From NCBI GenBank assembly GCA_902777275.1, contig CACYTI010000015.1, positions 1-64,000 on the forward strand: 64,000 bases of DNA, in the 5' to 3' direction. Shown here in pieces: positions 9,191 to 16,844 of the stretch. Numbering within the stretch: the first letter of the stretch is position 1; each line of letters starts with the position of its first letter. The notes below the pieces were generated by a model. It was not told where the DNA came from and did no database searches. It saw nothing but the letters and a program-made list of their open reading frames with translations. Position numbers and translations under genes: made by a program. The stretch is from an uncultured Ruminococcus sp. (GTDB lineage Bacteria > Bacillota > Clostridia > Oscillospirales > Acutalibacteraceae).

Positions 9191-9217
9191 AAAGCAGAGT
9201 TTTTCTCTGCTTTTTTT
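9191..9217 (+). terminator. Terminator of rpsT
   Basis: AAAGCAGAG, five-T loop, CTCTGCTTT, followed by a run of T. Confidence 0.92.
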
Positions 9218-9226
9218 GTTTTTGTG

Positions 9227-9254
9227 TTGACAATTGCAAAAAAATTGTATAAAA
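9227..9254 (+). promoter_or_regulatory. Promoter of the 49-residue membrane peptide gene
   Basis: TTGACA (9227-9232), 16-base spacer, TATAAA (9249-9254). Confidence 0.75.
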
Positions 9255-9311
9255 TATATTTAGTATAGACTCATCAAATTGTAACTATATTTGTATAAAC
9301 GGAGGTTCAAC

Positions 9312-9461
9312 ATGAAAAACAACAAATTATTATGGATCATCGGCATTATCACTTTCGTTGCGGCTCTTTCGGGTGCGCTTACAGCGTTCTTTATCGCTAA
9401 AGACAAGCAGAGAAAAGACGACGAAGAACTGATGGAGTACCTCGACAGCGCAATTGAATAA
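9312..9461 (+). CDS. 49-residue single-pass membrane peptide
   Basis: A small gene with its own promoter (9227) and GGAGG ribosome site. It begins MKNNKLLWIIGIITFVAALS, one membrane helix that continues to about residue 29. The cytoplasmic tail is charged (KDKQRKDDEELMEYLDSA). No family was recognised. Independent transcription signals on both sides make it a real small gene rather than a chance frame. Confidence 0.7.
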   Translation: MKNNKLLWIIGIITFVAALSGALTAFFIAKDKQRKDDEELMEYLDSAIE

Positions 9462-9558
9462 GCATCGGCAGGCGTTTCCTGCATATCTTTGAAAACGCTC
9501 ATCATTTCAAAGGCTTTATCAGCGGCGGGAGCAACAGTTTTAATAATTCAAAAACGTA

Positions 9559-9587
9559 AGCCCGACTTTTTGTCGGGCTGTTTCTTT
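9559..9587 (+). terminator. Terminator or attenuator before the Nif11-like gene
   Basis: AGCCCGAC, five-T loop, GTCGGGCT, then GTTTCTTT. It sits directly before the ribosome site of the next gene, so it ends the small peptide transcript or attenuates the next one. Confidence 0.75.
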
Positions 9588-9601
9588 AAGGAGGAATTGA
9601 A

Positions 9602-9883
9602 ATGGATATCGAGCGGGAGCTTGAAAAGCTTCTTGCGGCGGCAAAAGCCGATGGCGGTTTGAAAGCAGAGCTGCTGCAAACCCGTCAAAGCGACGACCCC
9701 GTTGAGGCTTTCTGCGCGCTTGCGCGGCAAAAGGGCTACGAAATAACCGCAGGCGAGCTGTTCGCGCTGGGGCTCACCGAGAACGACGCCAAGCTGAGAA
9801 GCGTAAACGGCGGCGGAGTCAATCCCATAGAGGGCTGGGACGATGCCTACGAGCAGTTTTTCACGGCTCTGATTTGGACATGA
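9602..9883 (+). CDS. Nif11-like domain protein
   Basis: A 93-residue protein with the Nif11 pattern: short helix (ELEKLLAAAKADGGLKAELL), then DPVEAFCALARQKGYEITAGEL. Nif11 domains occur as leader peptides of some RiPP precursors and as stand-alone proteins of unknown role. After a GGG motif the C-terminal 21 residues (VNPIEGWDDAYEQFF...) contain no Cys, Ser or Thr suitable for lanthionine formation except one Thr near each end, and no modification enzyme is nearby. A stand-alone role therefore seems more likely than a peptide precursor. AAGGAGGAATT ribosome site. Confidence 0.65.
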   Translation: MDIERELEKLLAAAKADGGLKAELLQTRQSDDPVEAFCALARQKGYEITAGELFALGLTENDAKLRSVNGGGVNPIEGWDDAYEQFFTALIWT

Positions 9884-9961
9884 CAGGGCTTGTATTGTTA
9901 TAATAAATAATAACATCAAAACAAATAATAACATCAATAAAATATATCCGGAGTTGATTTT

Positions 9962-10711
9962 GTGATAACCCAATCGTTTGACCCCCAAAAGGAGTCGCTG
10001 CTTTCGCCCAGGGCTTTTTGGGGCGAAGGAAAATATATCTGTGACGCGGCGATAGCAACCTTTTCCAATGAGATAGCAAGCGCAGTTTTGGCGAGGTACC
10101 CTCATTCGGAGATTGCGCATACGGACTCGGCTAACGGGCACAAACCGATTTATATGCTCGACGTAAACGGAAGGAGCATTATATTTTATATGTCCTCGAT
10201 CGGCGCGTGCTTGGCGGGCAACGACATCATTGAAATACAGTGGCAGACAGGCATAAACAAGCTTATTATCTTCGGCTCGGCAGGCTCTCTTGACAACGAA
10301 GCGACCGATGGAAAATATGTCATTCCCACACAAGCGTACCGCGACGAGGGAATGTCCTATCACTACGCGCCGCCCGCCGATTATATAGACATTAAAAACA
10401 GCGGCAGGCTCGCAGAGATTTTTGAAGAACTGAAGCTTCCGTATGTCAAGGGTAGAGTGTGGACGACCGACGCGCCGTTCAGAGAAACTAAAACCGCTGT
10501 GGCGGCGCGGAAGAGCGACGGCTGCATAGCTGTTGAAATGGAGCTTGCGGGCTTACAGGCGGTTTGCAGCTTTTACGGCATAGAGCTGTACGGCTTCCTT
10601 GTGACAGGCGATGTGCTCGACGGCGATAAATACGCCCCCGAAGGTCTGGATCGGGCGAACCATTCGCTGGGAAAATTTTATGTGGCTCTGAAAATTTTGG
10701 AGAGGATTTGA
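9962..10711 (+). CDS. Nucleoside phosphorylase family protein (uridine phosphorylase-like)
   Basis: PNP/UDP-type phosphorylase fold; probably cleaves a nucleoside with phosphate in the cytosol. Visible motifs: YMSSIGACLAGNDIIE (phosphate/ribose loop region), IIFGSAGSLD, VIPTQAYRDEGMSYHY, and the C-terminal CIAVEMELAGLQAV, where the Glu-Met-Glu contacts the nucleoside ribose. At 249 residues it matches the family. GTG start with GGAG upstream. Substrate is not resolvable from sequence: uridine, purine or methylthioadenosine are all possible. The downstream acetyltransferase gene follows after 15 bp, so both are probably co-transcribed. Confidence 0.85.
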   Translation: MITQSFDPQKESLLSPRAFWGEGKYICDAAIATFSNEIASAVLARYPHSEIAHTDSANGHKPIYMLDVNGRSIIFYMSSIGACLAGNDIIEIQWQTGINKLIIFGSAGSLDNEATDGKYVIPTQAYRDEGMSYHYAPPADYIDIKNSGRLAEIFEELKLPYVKGRVWTTDAPFRETKTAVAARKSDGCIAVEMELAGLQAVCSFYGIELYGFLVTGDVLDGDKYAPEGLDRANHSLGKFYVALKILERI

Positions 10712-10726
10712 CGGAGGAACATATAT

Positions 10727-11167
10727 ATGGATTTAAAAACTATCCGCGCAGAAGAAGAGTGGCAGCGCGCGGGAGCTTATTCCGTGAGGATACAGGGCAT
10801 GAACCGTCAGCACAACATTTCGTTGAGAGATGAATTTGACGAACACGACGGCGACGGCACAAAATACATCGTGCTGCTTGACGGCGAGTATCCTGTCGCG
10901 ACCTGCCGCTTTTATGAGCTTGATCCAAAGAGCGTTTTGCTGGGGCGTGTGGTTGTCCTTCCCGAATACCGCGGAAAGCAGCTCGGCAGAAAAGTGATTG
11001 AAGAAGCGGAGCGGTGGATAGCGGAGTTGGGTTACACCGAGGTTTTTATCGACAGCCGCGTTGTCGCGACGGGATTCTATGAAAAGCTCGGCTACAAATG
11101 CGTTGACAACAGGGTGATAAAAAGCTGGAGCTTCGACTGCGTGAAAATGCATAAGACGCTGAATTGA
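10727..11167 (+). CDS. GNAT family N-acetyltransferase
   Basis: The 146-residue protein contains the GNAT core: KYIVLLDGEYPVATCRFYEL (beta strands), then the acetyl-CoA pyrophosphate loop LPEYRGKQLGRKVIEEAE, and the C-terminal FIDSRVVATGFYEKLGYKC. Such enzymes transfer acetyl groups to small-molecule or protein amines; the substrate is unknown. A GGAGGAAC ribosome site lies in the 15-bp gap after the nucleoside phosphorylase gene. Confidence 0.88.
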   Translation: MDLKTIRAEEEWQRAGAYSVRIQGMNRQHNISLRDEFDEHDGDGTKYIVLLDGEYPVATCRFYELDPKSVLLGRVVVLPEYRGKQLGRKVIEEAERWIAELGYTEVFIDSRVVATGFYEKLGYKCVDNRVIKSWSFDCVKMHKTLN

Positions 11168-11559
11168 AAAAACGAACGGTCTTTATTGCGGCGAAAAGCC
11201 CCTGCGGGAGAGCGAAACGGTTAAGCTAAAGCTCCCTGCGGGGATTGTTTTTTAACTCTTATGTGCAAAGTTGCTAAATTTGAAAGCCGAAATTTGGATT
11301 GCGCTAAAGAGCGGATTGTTGTAAAATAAAGATGTAGGGAACCTCTAACAATTCCCGTTCGCGCATAAGCACGGAATCTTCACGGCATAATCCTGCCAAA
11401 GCTCCTTGAAATACGTCAGTATTCCTGCGGAGTTTTGACAACATTCTGCCACAAATCTTCAGCACTTCTACACAACATTGAATTATTAGAGATTACCTTA
11501 AGAGTTGTTGATTCTGTTTTGAGATATTATAAACCACATTAAAAAGGAGTGTTATTATT
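11168..11559. other. Gap with terminator-like hairpin and MITE-like element
   Basis: An imperfect stem at about 11206-11245 (CCCCTGCGGGAG against CTCCCTGCGGGG) followed by GATTGTTTTTT may end the upstream operon. The rest is mostly the MITE-like element at 11336-11498. No gene was seen. Confidence 0.6.
11336..11498. mobile_element. MITE-like element, copy 1 (163 bp)
   Basis: Left end AGGGAACCTCTAACAATTC; right end, read inverted, AGGTAATCTCTAATAATTC. Internal sequence GCGCATAAGCACGGAATCTT followed by CACGGCATAAT is shared with the copy at 54178-54270. No coding capacity. Confidence 0.8.
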
Positions 11560-12021
11560 ATGAAAATCGCTATGGCAAACGATCATGCCGGCACATCAAT
11601 GAAAAACGAAATCAAGGCTTACCTGGAAGCTCAGGGACATACGGTCGTTGATTTCGGCGCCTATGACGACAAATCCTGTGATTTGTCGGACTTCGTTCTA
11701 CCCGCGGCTTTGGCTGTCGCAAAAGGCGAATGTGACAGAGGTATCTTTGTTGACGGGGTAGGCTACGGCAGCGCGATGATCGCAAACAAGGTGAACGGGA
11801 TTTATGCCTGCGTTTGTCAGGATCCCTTCTGCGCTCAGCTTGCCCGTGAGCATAATGATGCGAATGTGCTGTGCCTCGGCGCGAAAATCATAGGCGGGTT
11901 GATAGCTATGGAAATCGTTAAGACCTTTATGAAAATCGAACCGCTGACCGCCGAAAAATATGTGCGCCGCGTTAAAAAGGTGCAAAAAATCAACGATGAG
12001 CATTGCGTTCCCGTGAAGTAA
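11560..12021 (+). CDS. RpiB/LacA/LacB family sugar-phosphate isomerase-like protein
   Basis: The family interconverts aldose and ketose phosphates (ribose-5-phosphate, allose-6-phosphate, galactose-6-phosphate). The start MKIAMANDHAGTSMKNEIK is typical of RpiB, and HNDANVLCLGAKIIG matches the RpiB substrate region. The RpiB active-site Cys in the usual ICGTGIG-type loop is absent: here the loop reads FVDGVGYGSAMIANKV, closer to LacA. Substrate and activity are therefore uncertain. AAGGAG ribosome site. Monocistronic, ending at a bidirectional terminator at 12051-12090. Confidence 0.82.
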   Translation: MKIAMANDHAGTSMKNEIKAYLEAQGHTVVDFGAYDDKSCDLSDFVLPAALAVAKGECDRGIFVDGVGYGSAMIANKVNGIYACVCQDPFCAQLAREHNDANVLCLGAKIIGGLIAMEIVKTFMKIEPLTAEKYVRRVKKVQKINDEHCVPVK

Positions 12022-12027
12022 AAGTAA

Positions 12028-12040
12028 AGGGAACCTCTAA
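12028..12040. repeat. Half copy of the MITE inverted end
   Basis: AGGGAACCTCTAA, identical to the left end of the 11336 element, seven bases after the isomerase stop codon and just before the terminator. Confidence 0.7.
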
Positions 12041-12050
12041 AAACAAAAAG

Positions 12051-12090
12051 AGCGCGCAGTCAGCGAAGCTATCACTGTCTGCGCGCTTTT
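12051..12090. terminator. Shared terminator between convergent genes
   Basis: AGCGCGCAG and CTGCGCGCT, 19-base loop, T run on the plus side and A run (T on the other strand) on the left. It serves the isomerase gene and the convergent wall-protein gene. Confidence 0.85.
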
Positions 12091-12104
12091 ACCTTGGAAT
12101 ATAT

Positions 12105-12890
12105 TTATTCATTCCTGTTTTTCAGGGTCGCAACGCCAATTACTACGGCGCTTGTCATTACAAGACCTGTCAAAATCACCGCGATGGATTCATCGCCTGT
12201 TTTCGGTGAAGTTTTTGATGAATCGGCAGTTGCGGGCTTATTGTCCGGCTTGGCGGGAGATGTTGAAGGGCTTATGCTTCCTGTGGTGCTTTGATTTGTA
12301 TTGCTGTCAATGATATATGTGTCGTAATACTTGTCATAAAGTCCCAGGCAGGCATCGGCTCCGGCGTTAGTTGAAAACGCTTTTTCAATTACGGTTTCCC
12401 ATGAGCCGTATTTTTTATAGAAGTATTCGGGGGTTCCGCCGTTTTCGTTTCCGAAGGTTTTAAGGTTGCTTTCCTTTAGCTTGGCAAGACCCTCGGGATC
12501 GTTTTTGTAGCATTCCAGTCTGATTTCATTTCTGCGATCGCTTACAGCCTTCGCGATCTCCTCAACGGACTTGCCCTCGGCTTGCATTTTTTCTTTGATT
12601 TGATAGAGCTCCTTGACCGATTCGTGGTATTCTTCGCGCTCCTGTCTCATTTTTGCAACGAACGCTTTATCGCTCCAATCATATTGGGCATATACGCCCA
12701 GTCTCGGCGAATCAGGATCAGGTGAATAGCCGTAGACCGCGTTGGGGTTCACAACGATATCCGCTGCCGCCTTGGGGTTTGCCATCGGGTCGTGGACATA
12801 ATACCCTGCCGCGTATGCCGGAATTGAAAAGGAAAACAGAGCCATTACGGCGATCAAAAAAGCTAAAGATGTGCTTACTGTTTTTTTCAT
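12105..12890 (-). CDS. Secreted cell-wall-anchored protein with SPKTG sorting signal
   Basis: The start is at MKKTVSTS (ATG at 12888-12890), preceded by AAGGAG; the longer frame upstream is not needed. Signal peptide: hydrophobic LAFLIAVMALFSFSIPAYA. The body is charged and helical (KAFVAKMRQEREEYHESVKE). A Ser/Thr/Pro linker (STTGSISPSTSPAKPD) leads to the sortase-type signal SPKTGDE, hydrophobic stretch and basic tail KNRNE. SPKTG replaces the classical LPXTG, as in many Ruminococcus-like species. Body function unknown. Confidence 0.8.
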   Translation of the reverse strand: MKKTVSTSLAFLIAVMALFSFSIPAYAAGYYVHDPMANPKAAADIVVNPNAVYGYSPDPDSPRLGVYAQYDWSDKAFVAKMRQEREEYHESVKELYQIKEKMQAEGKSVEEIAKAVSDRRNEIRLECYKNDPEGLAKLKESNLKTFGNENGGTPEYFYKKYGSWETVIEKAFSTNAGADACLGLYDKYYDTYIIDSNTNQSTTGSISPSTSPAKPDNKPATADSSKTSPKTGDESIAVILTGLVMTSAVVIGVATLKNRNE

Positions 12891-13017
12891 AATGATTCGC
12901 TCCTTATTGTTTGTTTGCAGCGCAACTCTTGTTTGCTTACTGTACCGAAAGTATATCACACCGACAAGTACAAGATAGTGACAAATAATAAGGAAAATAA
13001 AAATAATATGAAAAAAC

Positions 13018-13521
13018 TTATTCCCGCACCGCTTTGATGATTTCATCAAAGGAAATCGGCGTATAATCTATCCGCTCCGCCGAAACGCAGAAGTGATGTC
13101 TGCCGCAGGTCAGGTACATCGGGTTTTGGTGCACATGACCGAAGATGTTCGCGTAGGGCGTGTTCTCGCTGACGTATTGCGGGTCGTGGGACAACAGCCA
13201 GAAGCCCTGAAACAGAACAGGATAATCGTAGACCTCGCGAAAGCCCGCCTGCCTGTAATATGAATTGCTTTCGGTATCGTGATTGCCCCTGACGAAGAGT
13301 ATGTTCCCGTTCAGCTTGGAGACGACCAGTTTTTCGCAGCCCTCCGCGCCGAAATCCCCAAGGTGCCACACAATATCATCGGGACGGACAACACTGTTCC
13401 AGCGATCTGTCATAAACCTATCCATTTCCTCGGTGTCATTGAAGGGACGGTTTTCATACCGCCGCACAGCGTCGCTGCCAAAGTGCGTGTCGGCGATGAA
13501 GAATATACGTTGATCACTCAT
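13018..13521 (-). CDS. Calcineurin-like metallophosphoesterase
   Basis: All metal-binding blocks of the family are visible in 167 residues: FIADTHFGS (block 1), WHLGDFG (block 2), FVRGNHDTE (block 3), LLSHDP (block 4) and NIFGHVH (block 5). These bind two divalent metals and hydrolyse phosphomonoesters or diesters. This compact form is common beside phage or plasmid genes and in genomes at large; the substrate is unknown. The gene ends 127 bp upstream of the wall-protein start and has the same orientation. Confidence 0.9.
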   Translation of the reverse strand: MSDQRIFFIADTHFGSDAVRRYENRPFNDTEEMDRFMTDRWNSVVRPDDIVWHLGDFGAEGCEKLVVSKLNGNILFVRGNHDTESNSYYRQAGFREVYDYPVLFQGFWLLSHDPQYVSENTPYANIFGHVHQNPMYLTCGRHHFCVSAERIDYTPISFDEIIKAVRE

Positions 13522-13809
13522 AATATCAGCTCCTGTCAGTTATTTGCTGATTCTATTCTACAGCAGGCAGCAGGTTTGTCAAGTGGGTCGTGTGATATTT
13601 GATTTCAGAGATTATAATTAAATATTGTTAAAATAAAAAATTAATATAGTATAATGCATTGTCCGTTTTATGGGACAGGGAATATGGTATTATTAATATA
13701 AGGAATATAAGGAAAAGGGAAAGACAAAAACCAAATCCGGATCGCCGGCTGCGGCGGATCGAAATCAAAAAGAAATCAAAAACCAAGGATAAACGAGGGA
13801 GGAAGAAAA

Positions 13810-14628
13810 ATGATTGATAAAATTTATGTTATGAATGAGGCTCAGAGTATTTTTTCCGTGCTCAACGCTGATGAGTTCCCGGAAACACATGAATACCTTA
13901 CGGATATTTTTTCGGAGGAGGACTTGGAGGAAACCCCTTACGAGATAGCCTGCGCCCTGCTTGACTGCGACAAGCCTGCGGAACTGCCCGACTTTCTTAT
14001 CGACTTCATCACCGAGCTGTTCGAGATGGAGATCGAGGAGGGCAACGACGACGCCATGAACGCTCTCGGCGCCATGCACTACGACGGACGCCGCGGGTTT
14101 GAGCAGGACTTTGAAAAGGCGGTGTATTACTATGACTTAGCCGCCGCGAACGGCAACCGTCAGGCACAGGAGAATCTCGGCTACTGCTATTACTACGGCA
14201 GAACAGGAGCGCCCGACTATGAAAAGGCTTTTAACTACTTCGCTCTCGGAGCCTTTGACGGACACCTGATCTCGCTTTATAAAATCGGCGATATGTATTT
14301 AAACGGTTACTATGTTAAAAAGAACGTGAAGGAAGCCTTTTATATTTACACGCGCTGCCTGGAGACAATGACCGATGAAGCGGCGCAGTCGGTCGCGGGA
14401 CCCGTGTTCCTGCGGCTCGGCAAAATGCATCTTTACGGTATCGGAACCGAAAAAAACCTGATGGGCGCGCTGGCGTGTTACCAAAGAGCAGAGTTCTTCC
14501 TGTTCAATATGGTAAAGGAGGGCGATTACAAGTATAAAAAGAGCTTGTTAGCCGCTATTGCGGGTCAGCAGAAGGTGAGAGAAATGCTTGCGGCTGAGCT
14601 TCCCGCGGGAAATTGGACGTTTGAATAA
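13810..14628 (+). CDS. Sel1-repeat protein
   Basis: 272 residues. From about residue 85 there are Sel1/TPR-like helical repeats: DAMNALGAMHYDGRRGFEQDFEKAVYYYDLAAANGN, then QAQENLGYCYYYGRTGAPDYEKAFNYFALGAFDG and FLRLGKMHLYGIGTEKNLMGALACY (each shown in part). The N-terminus is acidic. Sel1 proteins act as protein-interaction scaffolds. No signal peptide, so probably cytoplasmic. GGGAGGAAG ribosome site. Function beyond scaffolding is unknown. Confidence 0.85.
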   Translation: MIDKIYVMNEAQSIFSVLNADEFPETHEYLTDIFSEEDLEETPYEIACALLDCDKPAELPDFLIDFITELFEMEIEEGNDDAMNALGAMHYDGRRGFEQDFEKAVYYYDLAAANGNRQAQENLGYCYYYGRTGAPDYEKAFNYFALGAFDGHLISLYKIGDMYLNGYYVKKNVKEAFYIYTRCLETMTDEAAQSVAGPVFLRLGKMHLYGIGTEKNLMGALACYQRAEFFLFNMVKEGDYKYKKSLLAAIAGQQKVREMLAAELPAGNWTFE

Positions 14629-14696
14629 AAAGCTTTTGCTTTGATTTGACAGAGGTGGGGTTGTGGACAACAAGGATTTTTTTGGCGGTGATTATA

Positions 14697-15050
14697 ATGA
14701 GAAAAAACGAAGTGTTGTCTGACGAACAGGCATTAAGAAAAGCGAAAAAAGTGCTTGGCAGAGGCTTTTGGATCTATTCGGGATTCAGGTTTGCTGACAG
14801 CTGGCTGTTCGTTTTTGAATGGGCTGACGGCACAATGATTTTTACTCCCCCTTTAGAGGTAAAAAAGAACGGCGAGTGCAAATTTTTTCATCGAAATCTC
14901 TTTTTTTATGATGATGAAGAGCTGTCAGAGCTTCAAATTGAAGATTTTTATTTTAAACAGTTAGTGAGGAAAAAACACATCCCGGATTGTATTAAGCGTA
15001 TTTACTGCAAAAAGCTCGGAAAAAGAATACAAAAAACGCAAAAACAATAA
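14697..15050 (+). CDS. Hypothetical protein, 117 residues
   Basis: Unrecognised. The ATG at 14697 (MRKNEVLSDEQ) has only a weak GGCGGTG upstream; a TTG at 14661 behind GAGGTGGGG is an alternative start. The middle segment FWIYSGFRFADSWLFVFEWADGT suggests a compact beta-rich domain of the sort found in small immunity-like or NTF2-like proteins, but that is a guess. The tail is basic (KKLGKRIQKTQKQ). It follows the Sel1 gene and precedes a 43-codon frame. Confidence 0.55.
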   Translation: MRKNEVLSDEQALRKAKKVLGRGFWIYSGFRFADSWLFVFEWADGTMIFTPPLEVKKNGECKFFHRNLFFYDDEELSELQIEDFYFKQLVRKKHIPDCIKRIYCKKLGKRIQKTQKQ

Positions 15051-15062
15051 GGAAGTGATAAA

Positions 15063-15194
15063 ATGGTAAACAGCTCTTTTTGCGGGCGCATTTACAACGG
15101 GCACGGATATGTAGGGTTAAAGCTTATCATTAAAATCTTCTCTGAATATCAGGAAACGGGAGAAATACCGGACAGCGTCTATTTACACGCTTGA
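15063..15194 (+). CDS. Short hypothetical ORF (43 residues), possibly a remnant
   Basis: ATG with AAGGAAGTGAT upstream, 12 bp after the preceding stop. The sequence (FCGRIYNGHGYVGLKLIIKI) resembles nothing recognised and ends abruptly, so it may be the 5' end of a decayed gene co-transcribed with the gene at 14697. Confidence 0.35.
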   Translation: MVNSSFCGRIYNGHGYVGLKLIIKIFSEYQETGEIPDSVYLHA

Positions 15195-15705
15195 TTTTGT
15201 CTTACGAAATAATCACATGATGGCGAACAACGGTCAGAGCTTCATCCCATGCGGTTTTCTTTGAAGGATTAGTAGATGAAAAAATAAATCCCTGATCGCC
15301 TTAACGTTGTTTGATATCTATAAGCGTTAAATATTTTTTACTTTGGTCCGGGAACCCGTTTTCCGGACTTTTTTTGCCGTTGATTATTCTCAAAAATAAA
15401 AACCGCATAAAACGTTAACGGGTAATTTACTTTGGAAGTGTACGATGATATTTTTTTGATATATTTAGCGAATAGTGATACTTTTTGCGTTATTTGTTCA
15501 TTCGTTTTTTGGCTTATATTGTTGACTTTTGGCTGTGTATGTGATAAAATGGACAAAATAAAAGCGCAATTCGCATAATTATTGGAAACAAAGCGGACTT
15601 TTAGTGTTTATCTTAAAAAATAAAGAGCTCCGCTTTAATACTTTTGATTTTTCCCGTAAAATCGCGGTATTTTATGATATTAAAGTTATTCAAAGGTGAA
15701 ATGAT
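15195..15705. other. AT-rich gap with one terminator
   Basis: No gene was seen. A terminator hairpin lies at 15346-15375. The remainder is AT-rich and presumably holds the promoter of the lipoprotein gene; TTGATT at 15643 with TATTTT at 15667 is a weak candidate. Confidence 0.5.
15346..15375 (+). terminator. Rho-independent terminator
   Basis: GTCCGG, loop, CCGGAC followed by seven T. Confidence 0.8.
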
Positions 15706-16170
15706 TTGTCCAAAATTAAAATGATATTTGCGGTAACGCTCCTCGCTTTCGTTTTATGCCTTACAGCGTGCGGTCAGGGCGATGATCCGAAGAACGCGGA
15801 GGCTTCAAAGGATTCGGCGTCGGCGTCCTCTCAAAGCAGCGCGGAGCGATCCGCTTCCAAAACAGAGGGAACAGAAGGCTTGTCCGCACAGCAAAACGGC
15901 GGGGAGAGCTCCGCAGCAGCTCAGCCTGACTCCAAAGCGGGCGATAAAGACGATAAAAGCAGCTCGCAGGCCGGCAAAAACAGCGCTTCCCCGCAGAAAA
16001 GCTCGGCAGGAGCAGGGACTGGTGAAAACGAAAAGCAGAAAGCCGGCAGCGGTGCGAGCCAAAAAGATGATACCGAAAAAACGAAACCGACTGCCGCTCC
16101 GAAGACAACGGCACCGCACGGCAGCAATGAACACGGAGATAACGCTGAGGTGAGATTTGATGAACTTTAA
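15706..16170 (+). CDS. Low-complexity lipoprotein
   Basis: TTG start after AAAGGTGAAAT. The signal peptide ends in the lipobox LTAC (IFAVTLLAFVLCLTACGQG), predicting lipid attachment at the Cys. The mature part is almost entirely a Ser/Ala/Lys/Gln-rich flexible stretch (SASASSQSSAERSASKTEG, SQKDDTEKTKPTAAPKTT) without a folded domain. It overlaps the dockerin gene by 11 bp, so both are translated from one message. The role may be a surface tether or spacer; that is inferred. Confidence 0.7.
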   Translation: MSKIKMIFAVTLLAFVLCLTACGQGDDPKNAEASKDSASASSQSSAERSASKTEGTEGLSAQQNGGESSAAAQPDSKAGDKDDKSSSQAGKNSASPQKSSAGAGTGENEKQKAGSGASQKDDTEKTKPTAAPKTTAPHGSNEHGDNAEVRFDEL

Positions 16171-16555
16171 ACTGCGCAAGATCAAGGCGGTAATATTGTG
16201 TGCCGCCGTATTAACGATCGCCGGGACCGTCACCGTTTTTGCCGGCAATGCGTCGTCCGGCAGCGTTGCCGCGAATTATATTCTCGGAGATGCCGACGGC
16301 GACGGAAATGTCACTATTAACGACGTGACCTGTATCCAAACGAGTATTGCCGAGCTGCCGTTAAGCGGGGGCATTTCACAGCTTTCTGCTGACGTAGACG
16401 GAAACGGAGAGATCGAAATATCAGACGCCACGTTGATCCAGCAGTGGCTGGCAGAGATGACAACGCCTTATTCGATAGGTGAAAATCCGTCTGAGGAGCC
16501 GTCACAGATCCCGACAGATGAAGAGGGATGGGGAACCGAGATTTTTTGCCCCTGA
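16160..16555 (+). CDS. Secreted dockerin-only protein
   Basis: 131 residues; ATG at 16160 behind GAGGTGAG. Signal peptide (AVILCAAVLTIAGTVTVFA) followed directly by a type I dockerin: first calcium loop LGDADGDGNVTINDVT, second loop ADVDGNGEIEISDATLI. There is no catalytic or binding domain. Dockerins bind cohesins and assemble extracellular complexes; a protein consisting only of a dockerin could act as a competitor, adaptor or cap. It is coupled to the overlapping lipoprotein gene. Confidence 0.85.
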   Translation: MNFKLRKIKAVILCAAVLTIAGTVTVFAGNASSGSVAANYILGDADGDGNVTINDVTCIQTSIAELPLSGGISQLSADVDGNGEIEISDATLIQQWLAEMTTPYSIGENPSEEPSQIPTDEEGWGTEIFCP

Positions 16556-16594
16556 CGACAGATTATTCCGGTTTGTTTTTAGGAGAACGTCAAA

Positions 16595-16747
16595 ATGAAA
16601 TCTTTTTATGAACGTGAAAACTTAAAAATTTCAGAGCTTGATGCAGAAGATGTGATCACTATATCCGGAGTGGTTAACCCAAACGAAAAAGAAAATGCTT
16701 ACGGTTTCTATGACGAATTTGACCGGGCGTCGGATTCTTGGTATTAA
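16595..16747 (+). CDS. Short hypothetical ORF (50 residues), possibly truncated
   Basis: TAGGAGAACG ribosome site and ATG. The product (MKSFYERENLKISELDAEDV, then SGVVNPNEKENAYGFYDEF) is hydrophilic and acidic. It may be a small gene of the lipoprotein/dockerin unit or the start of a broken gene; the next 50 bp contain an inverted repeat CGGCGTTTG/CAAACGCCG. Confidence 0.4.
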   Translation: MKSFYERENLKISELDAEDVITISGVVNPNEKENAYGFYDEFDRASDSWY

Positions 16748-16844
16748 CGCTTTCAAAAAGTTTGGGATGAATGTTATGCCTGCATTTGATTCGGCGGCGT
16801 TTGTGATAAGCGCAAACGCCGCTGTGTGTTTTCGGGAGTGAGTT

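Noticed and set aside
9602..9883. Lanthipeptide precursor
   Set aside because: The tail after the Gly motif lacks Cys and has almost no Ser/Thr, and no modification gene is close.
9548..10363. 271-codon minus-strand frame
   Set aside because: Antisense to the Nif11-like and nucleoside phosphorylase genes.
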